This document shows, in pieces, positions 58,189 through 64,000 of a stretch of 64,000 bases of DNA (the stretch's first letter is position 1; every line of letters begins with the position of its first letter). The stretch covers positions 372,001 through 436,000 of the forward strand of contig CAWAZD010000001.1 in assembly GCA_963786395.1 (NCBI GenBank), read 5' to 3'. Position numbers and translations under genes: made by a program. This DNA comes from Fen-1301 sp963786395 (GTDB taxonomy: Bacteria; Bacteroidota; Ignavibacteria; Ignavibacteriales; Ignavibacteriaceae). The notes beneath the pieces were generated by a model. The model ran no database searches, was not told where the DNA came from, and saw only the letters and a program-made list of their open reading frames with translations.

Positions 58189-59207
58189 AACCAGCAATAT
58201 CAGAATAGGTCTCTTTATCATTATCGGAATAGTTATTCTTGTTGTAACAATTTTCCTTTTAGGCGAGAAAAGTGAATTATTCAGATCAACTTTTGATGTT
58301 AAAGCATATTTCAAAGATATTCAGGGATTAAAAAGCGGTGCCATTGTACGACTGAGCGGTATCGATGTCGGCAGCGTTAAAAGAATCCAGATAGTCAGTG
58401 ATACTACCGGACGTGTACAAGTTACTATGAAACTCATTTCTGATATCAAAAGATTTATTAAAACTGATACTAAAGCATCCATAGAAACGGAAGGATTGGT
58501 GGGGAACAAGGTTGTTGTCCTCAAAGTCGGAAGCAGCCAGGCAGAAGAGGTTAATGACGGCGGAACTATATTAAGCTGAAGAGCCCCTGGGGTTTTCTGC
58601 AATTCTGGTTGAGACGCAGGGTATTATGCAGTATACTAAAGAAATGACTAAGAATCTTTCTGAGATCATCGGAAGGGTTAACCGTGGTGAAGGTTCAATA
58701 GGTAAACTTTTAAAAGATGAGCAGTTATACAATGATGCAAAGGATTTAACCAGCCAGGCTGACCAGAGTCTTAAGGATATAACTGCAAAAGTAAGCGGGC
58801 TTACTGATCTATTCACTGAACTTACCCAGGGCGTGAAACAGGTAGTTGGAAATATTGATTCCGCTGTTAGCAGAGTTGATAATATTTTAGCCGGTGTTCA
58901 GAAAGGAAAGGGACTGGCAGGACAATTATTGGTTGACGGAACTAAATTAGATACGGCTGTTACAGGTACCCTTGTGAATATTCAAAAAACTTCTGAAGAT
59001 GCCAGACTTGCGGCAAGCCGCCTTGCTGAAAATATGGAAGCACTTAAACATAACTGGTTGTTCAAAAGCTATTTTGAAAACAGAGGCTATTGGGATAAAG
59101 CTACCTATGAAGATGACCTTACTTCAAAGATCAAGGAAATCAATAATAGAATTAAGATTCTTGATGAACGCATTGAAACCATTAAAAAACTAGAGAACCA
59201 AAAGTAA
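58178..59207 (+). CDS. mlaD: MlaD-type MCE-domain protein (one frame break)
   Basis: About 343 codons. An N-terminal anchor (residues 9-27) is followed by a single MCE domain (FDVKAYFKDIQGLKSGAIVR, LSGIDVGSVKRI, IETEGLVGNKVVVLKVGS) and a long helical, glycine-punctuated tail (VNRGEGSIGKLLKDEQLYND). An inserted T near 58577 creates a false stop; SEEPLGFSAILVETQG restores the frame. It forms the periplasmic lipid ring with MlaEF. Confidence 0.93.
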
Positions 59208-59217
59208 TTATTTCCAT

Positions 59218-59251
59218 AAACCTTCGAGGTTTTCCTAAACCTCGAAGGTTT
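59218..59251 (+). terminator. Intrinsic terminator after mlaD
   Basis: A perfect 15-base stem (59218-59232 with 59237-59251) with a tcct loop and a short T run. It ends the mla operon and lies 78 bases before uvrA. Confidence 0.85.
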
Positions 59252-59328
59252 TCCTTCACGCATACCCATTTTTTTGTACATAAAACTTCCCTATATTTTC
59301 GTAAATTACTTAGCTAATTTGCGAAAAC

Positions 59329-62125
59329 ATGAAGAAAAACAACTCCGATAGAAAAATTATTATTAAAGGTGCAAGGCAGAATAACCTTAAGAACCTTGAT
59401 TTGGAAATTCCCCGCAATAAACTTGTCGTTTTTACCGGGGTAAGCGGAAGCGGTAAATCCTCACTCGTTTTTGATACTATTTACGCGGAAGGGCAGCGCA
59501 GATATGTGGAATCTCTTTCAGCGTATGCACGGCAATTCCTGGAAAGAATGAACAAACCTGACGTGGATTATATCCAGGGTATCAGTCCTGCAGTTGCTAT
59601 CGAACAAAAAACAGGTTCAAGGAATACAAGATCAACTGTCGGTACAACTACTGAAATTTACGACTACCTGAGACTCCTTTTTGCAAGGATAGGAAGAACT
59701 ATCTGCTTCCAATGCGGTAATGAAGTTAAAAAAGCCAGTACTGCTACTGTTACTGAATGGCTTGATGATCAACCGGACGAGACTAAATTTTATCTCACTT
59801 TCCCTCTTCACGATCATCCGGGTAAACCTGTCAAAGAAGAAATTGAACTTCTCAAGAAAAGAGGTTTCTTCAGAATTTATTTCAACAAGAAATTTGTTGA
59901 TCTCAATGAAGAAAATATTCTCCCTAAGAAAAAAGAAAGTGTAAGAGTTGTAGTAGAAAGAATCAAAGTGCAGAAAGGACATATGAGGGAGAAATTGTCC
60001 GACTCAATTGAGGTTACTTTCAAAGAAGGGGAAAACCGCCTTGTTCTTATAAATTCTGAAACCGGGGAAGAGACAGAATTCAATAAGTTTTATGAGTGCC
60101 ACGGTATAAGATATGAAGAACCTGAGCCGAGATTCTTTTCATTTAATAATCCATTCGGCGCATGCCCGGTATGTCAGGGATTCAGCAAAATAATCGGCGT
60201 GGATATGAACCTTGTTGTTCCTAATCCAAACCTTACAATTGCTGACGGTGCCATTGCTCCTTTCCGGTCACCTAAATACAGCATTCATCTCAGAGATCTT
60301 ATTCATGAAGCGAGGAAATTTAATTTCCCTCTCAATGTGCCATACAGAGATCTTACACCTCAGCAGGCTGAACTTTTAAGAAAAGGTTTCGGCGAGTATG
60401 AAGGCATCGACCATTTCTTTGAAAAACTTGAAGGTAAAACTTATAAGCTGCATATCCGAGTGCTTCTAAGCAGGTACCGCGGCTATACAACCTGCTCAGC
60501 ATGCAAAGGAACAAGATTAAGAAGAGAAGCTCTGCAGGTAAAGATAAATGACAGATCAATTTATGATGTAGTAAAACTCCCTATTTCTCAATCGCTTCCG
60601 TTTTTCATGGGACTTGAATTAACGGCATATGAAACACTTGTCGGTGACCGTATACTTAAAGAAATAATTAAACGTTTAACTTTCCTTAATAATGTCGGCA
60701 TCGGATATCTAACTCTCGACAGATTAAGCAGCACTCTTTCCGGAGGCGAAACTCAGAGAATAAATCTTGCCACTTCATTAGGCTCCTCTCTTGTCGGAAC
60801 ATTGTATGTTCTTGATGAACCAAGTATCGGTCTTCATCCTCGCGATAATTCAAAGTTGATAAATCTGCTAAAGAATCTGCGGGATATTGGGAATACTGTT
60901 CTGGTTGTTGAACATGATCCGGAAATGATGAAAGCATGCTGATATATTAATTGACATGGGACCCAAAGCAGGCAACCAGGGCGGAGAAATAATTGCTATG
61001 GGTACTTATGATGAAGTAATGAATAATCCTGATTCTATAACCGGGAAATATCTTTCGGGTGAAAAGTTTATACCGTTACCTGAAAAAAGAAACCTTAAAA
61101 AGACACGTGAAATTAAAATAATTGGTGCCTCCGAGAATAACCTTAAGGATATTGATGTAAACATTCCTCTTAATAAATTTGTCTGCATAACCGGTGTCAG
61201 CGGATCAGGTAAAAGTACGTTGATACATGATATATTATATGGCGGCATTGCGAAATATAAAGGAATGTCTCCATCAAAGATCGGCAGCTTTAAGGATATA
61301 AAAGGCGCTGAATATATTGATGAAATTGAAATTGTTGATCAGACCCCCATCGGTAAATCTCCAAGGTCTAATCCTGTAAGTTATATAAAAGTATTTGAAC
61401 TGATCAGAGAATTGTTTGCTTCTACCCATCAGGCAAAGGCACGCGGCTACAAACCCGGTTTCTTTTCCTTCAATGTTCCCGGCGGAAGATGTGAAACCTG
61501 CCAGGGTGATGGATTTATTAAAGTTGAAATGCAGTTCCTTGCTGATCTGTTTCTTGAATGCGAAGACTGTGAAGGAACACGGTTTAAAAAAGAAATAAGG
61601 GAAATTACATACAGAGGAAAAAATCTTGTAGATGTCCTGGAAATGACAGTAGATGATGCAATTGAATATTTTGCAGGCAATGATAAAATAGTGAAGTTCC
61701 TTCAGGTACTGGCTGATGTTGGGCTCGGTTATATTAAACTCGGTCAGCCTTCAAATACTTTGTCAGGCGGTGAAGCACAGCGCATTAAACTTGCTTCTCA
61801 TCTAACAGCTCAGCGAGAAAGGAAACATACGCTCTTTATTTTTGATGAACCTACTACAGGACTTCATTTTGATGATATTTCTAAACTGCTTAGCTGTTTT
61901 AATCTCCTGATAGAGAAAAATAATTCTGTCGTTATAATTGAGCATAACCTTGAAGTAATTAAATGTGCGGATCATATAATAGATATGGGTCCGGAAGCAG
62001 GTGAGATTGGCGGATATGTTGTTGCAGAAGGGACTCCGGAGGAGATTGCTGATAATGAAGAATCATGGACAGGAAAATATCTTAAAGAATTTCTTACCGC
62101 CCATTCACTGAACTTTCATCAATAA
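59329..62125 (+). CDS. uvrA: Excinuclease ABC subunit A (one frame break)
   Basis: DNA-damage sensor of nucleotide excision repair, about 932 codons. The first ABC half has GVSGSGKSSLVFDTIYAEGQ, a zinc module (CPVCQG, CSACKG), LSGGETQRINLATSLGSSL and DEPSIGLHPRD. The second half has GVSGSGKSTLIHDIL, a zinc finger (CETCQGDG, CEDCEGTR), LSGGEAQRIKLASHL and DEPTTGLHFDD. One indel near 60940 (before ILIDMGP) splits it. The tail overlaps the convergent helicase gene by 32 bases. Confidence 0.97.
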
Positions 62126-64000
62126 GATATCCATCGGCAAGTTTTGAATCGAGCTCTGATATAAACCTTGAAGGCTTTGATAATGTTACCCCCGCCTGCC
62201 TGTCAAACAGGTTCATCGGGAAAGTAATAAATAAATTCTGTTTTGCCCTCGTTACAGATACATACATTAATCTTCTCTCCTCCTCAAGCGTTTCCACTGT
62301 TTCCGCGGAACGGCTTGATGGGAAATATCCTTCAACTGCATGAATAACAAAAACTGAATGCCACTCAAGTCCCTTAGCGGAATGAATTGTAGACAGCGTT
62401 AAGAAATCATCTTCATTAGTCGGCGCTTCAATATCTACCACGCTGTCAATTATAGGTTCAATTGCCATATCGGCTAAAAGGTTATCAAGCGACTTGTAAT
62501 TCTGCGCTATATTCTGAAATATCTCAAGGTCCTTGTTTCTCTTATTAAAATCATCATACTTAGTTTTGAAAATAGGAGTATAATAATCAAGCACTAACTG
62601 CAGCTTCTCTGACGGCAGATCTTTTGAAGTATGAATATTGTACAAAAGAGTAAATAAACCGTGAAGCTTTTCACTCTTGAATGAAGGCTGTGTATCAGGT
62701 CCGGCTTTTATTGTAAGATGTGCTGTTGAAAGTTCATCCATTATTTTCTGTGCTGATTTAGGTCCAATCCCTTCATGAAGCAGCAGAACCCTGTACCAGC
62801 TTACAACATCCTTTGGGTTTGAGGCAATCCTTAAAAATGCAAGCACATCTTTTATATGTGCTGTTTCAACAAACTTCATTCCTCCGAATTTCTGGAATGG
62901 AATATTTGCTTTTGCAAGTTCAATCTCAAGATCGAATGAATGGAATGAAGACCTGAATAAGGACAGAAATACTCTTTAGCGGTATTCCTTCCTCATGCAG
63001 CTCAAGGACTTTATCTACTATGAATTTTGACTGGTAGTTTTCCGTTGATGCTGCAATAATAATCGGAAGAACTCCGCCTGTCTTATGTGTGAAAAGTGTT
63101 TTTGTGTATTTCTCAATTGCGGTTCTGTTTATATGATTAGCAAGGTCAAGAATATCCTGCGAACTCCTGTAGTTTTCTTCGAGCTTAATAATTTTAACAT
63201 CTTTAAAGAGAGTAGGGAATTCCATTATGTTTCTGAAGTCAGCGCCGCGGAAAGAATAAATTGACTGCGAATCATCTCCCACAACCATTACATTATTATT
63301 TATACTTCCAAGTGCTTTTACTATTGATGCCTGCAGATGATTTGTATCCTGGTATTCATCAACCATAACAAATTTAATAGAACTTAATAATGATTTGGCA
63401 GCGGCTCCGCCTTCTTCCAGAAAATTCTTCAGGTAAACAAGCAGGTCATCATAATCAAGCAGGTTATTTTTTCTTTTATACTCGACGAAGATTTTTTTAA
63501 TATCAAGTATCCTCTCTATCTGTTCAACGAAGTGAGGATAATTTACCTCAATGATATCTTCAATTCTTTTCCCGGTATTTACGCTGTAGCTGAAAACTTT
63601 ATTTAATGTTTCTTTATTCGGGAACCGTTTTTCTTTGGATACAAATCCAGCCTGCTGGCGGATTAGATTTATAACATCCTGGGTATCTCCCTGATCCAGT
63701 ATTGTAAATGAAGGTTCAAGCCCTGCTGCCTTTGCATATTTGCGCAATACAAGGTTGGCAAATGAATGAAATGTACCCCCGCTGATTTTTGAGCATCTGT
63801 TGTCAAGCAGCAGTGAAGCACGGTTCATCATTTCATTTGATGCCTTCCGTGTAAATGTAAGGAGAAGAATTGATTTCGGATCATAACCCGTTTCCACCAG
63901 CCGCGCAACTCTGTAAACAAGTGTCCTTGTTTTTCCTGTCCCTGCACCTGCAATAATCAGGTAAACACCTTCAACAGCAGCAACCGCTTCATATTGGGCA
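62094..64000 (-). CDS. UvrD/PcrA-type DNA helicase, 3' portion (partial, one frame break)
   Basis: Superfamily 1A helicase of repair and replication. Reading inward from the window end: Walker A GAGTGKTRTL, TFTRKASNEMM, DYDDLLVYL, motif II VDEYQDTN, motif III GDDSQSIYSFRGAD, ENYRSS, motif V STIHSAKGLEWHSVFV and motif VI SVTRAKQNLF. About 635 codons are present, and the true start is beyond 64000. An indel lies near 62900-62925. Confidence 0.95.

Noticed and set aside
1..64000. CRISPR arrays, prophage or toxin-antitoxin and other defence genes
   Set aside because: I saw no regularly spaced direct repeats with unique spacers and no phage structural, integrase or known defence genes. The only mobile element I can support is the IS at 45.5-47.2 kb.

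Overview
The window is low-GC bacterial DNA, most consistent with a member of the Ignavibacteria or a close relative in the Bacteroidota/Chlorobiota (FCB) group. The supporting evidence is mixed. A large secreted beta-propeller protein ends in a type IX secretion (T9SS) C-terminal domain with the NYPNPFN motif. Tripartite RND, MlaEFD, TonB-receptor and lipoprotein genes imply an outer membrane. Shine-Dalgarno sites are clear (unlike in Bacteroidia) and TTG start codons are frequent. No 16S gene or search result is available, so the assignment is inference.

Layout. Positions 1-17.5 kb hold the translation super-operon: fusA (3' part), tuf, the S10 operon (rpsJ to rpsQ), the spc operon (rplN to rpmJ, including secY, map and infA) and the alpha operon (rpsM, rpsK, rpsD, rpoA, rplQ). 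It closes with a strong intrinsic terminator. A tRNA-Gln lies between rplR and rpsE. Next come engB, a membrane GAF/degenerate-GGDEF protein, deoB, two EutN/CcmL-type microcompartment vertex genes and an NlpC/P60 lipoprotein (17.5-22.9 kb). A convergent class II ribonucleotide reductase follows (22.9-26.5 kb), then an ABC exporter with a LolA-like protein and a chimeric TonB-receptor remnant (26.9-30.2 kb).

Positions 30.4-43.7 kb are rich in signalling genes: a lone receiver, two soluble or membrane histidine kinases, Amt, a LytTR regulator with a pseudo-receiver, and a two-gene unit. In that unit a kinase with a cyclic-nucleotide-binding-like domain overlaps a receiver-glutaredoxin-like-thioredoxin-reductase-like fusion that lacks redox cysteines. 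Positions 43.9-47.2 kb hold tRNA-Asn, a metallophosphoesterase and a complete IS1182-type element inserted exactly in the loop of a repeated hairpin. Positions 47.3-64 kb carry the T9SS cargo protein, a lipoprotein cytochrome c, an RND efflux system (adaptor, pump, TolC), mlaEFD, uvrA and a convergent UvrD/PcrA helicase that runs off the end.

Sequence quality matters. Many obviously essential genes are broken by single-base indels, densely in 1-17.1 kb, 24.4-25.8 kb and 51.4-53.2 kb, and sparsely elsewhere. The remaining protein is conserved across each break, so I treat these as sequencing or assembly errors rather than pseudogenes. I give each gene its whole span. The best candidates for under-described biology are the kinase/receiver-TrxR unit, the EutN pair beside deoB, the IS in a hairpin loop, and the pseudo-receiver LytTR gene divergent from amt.
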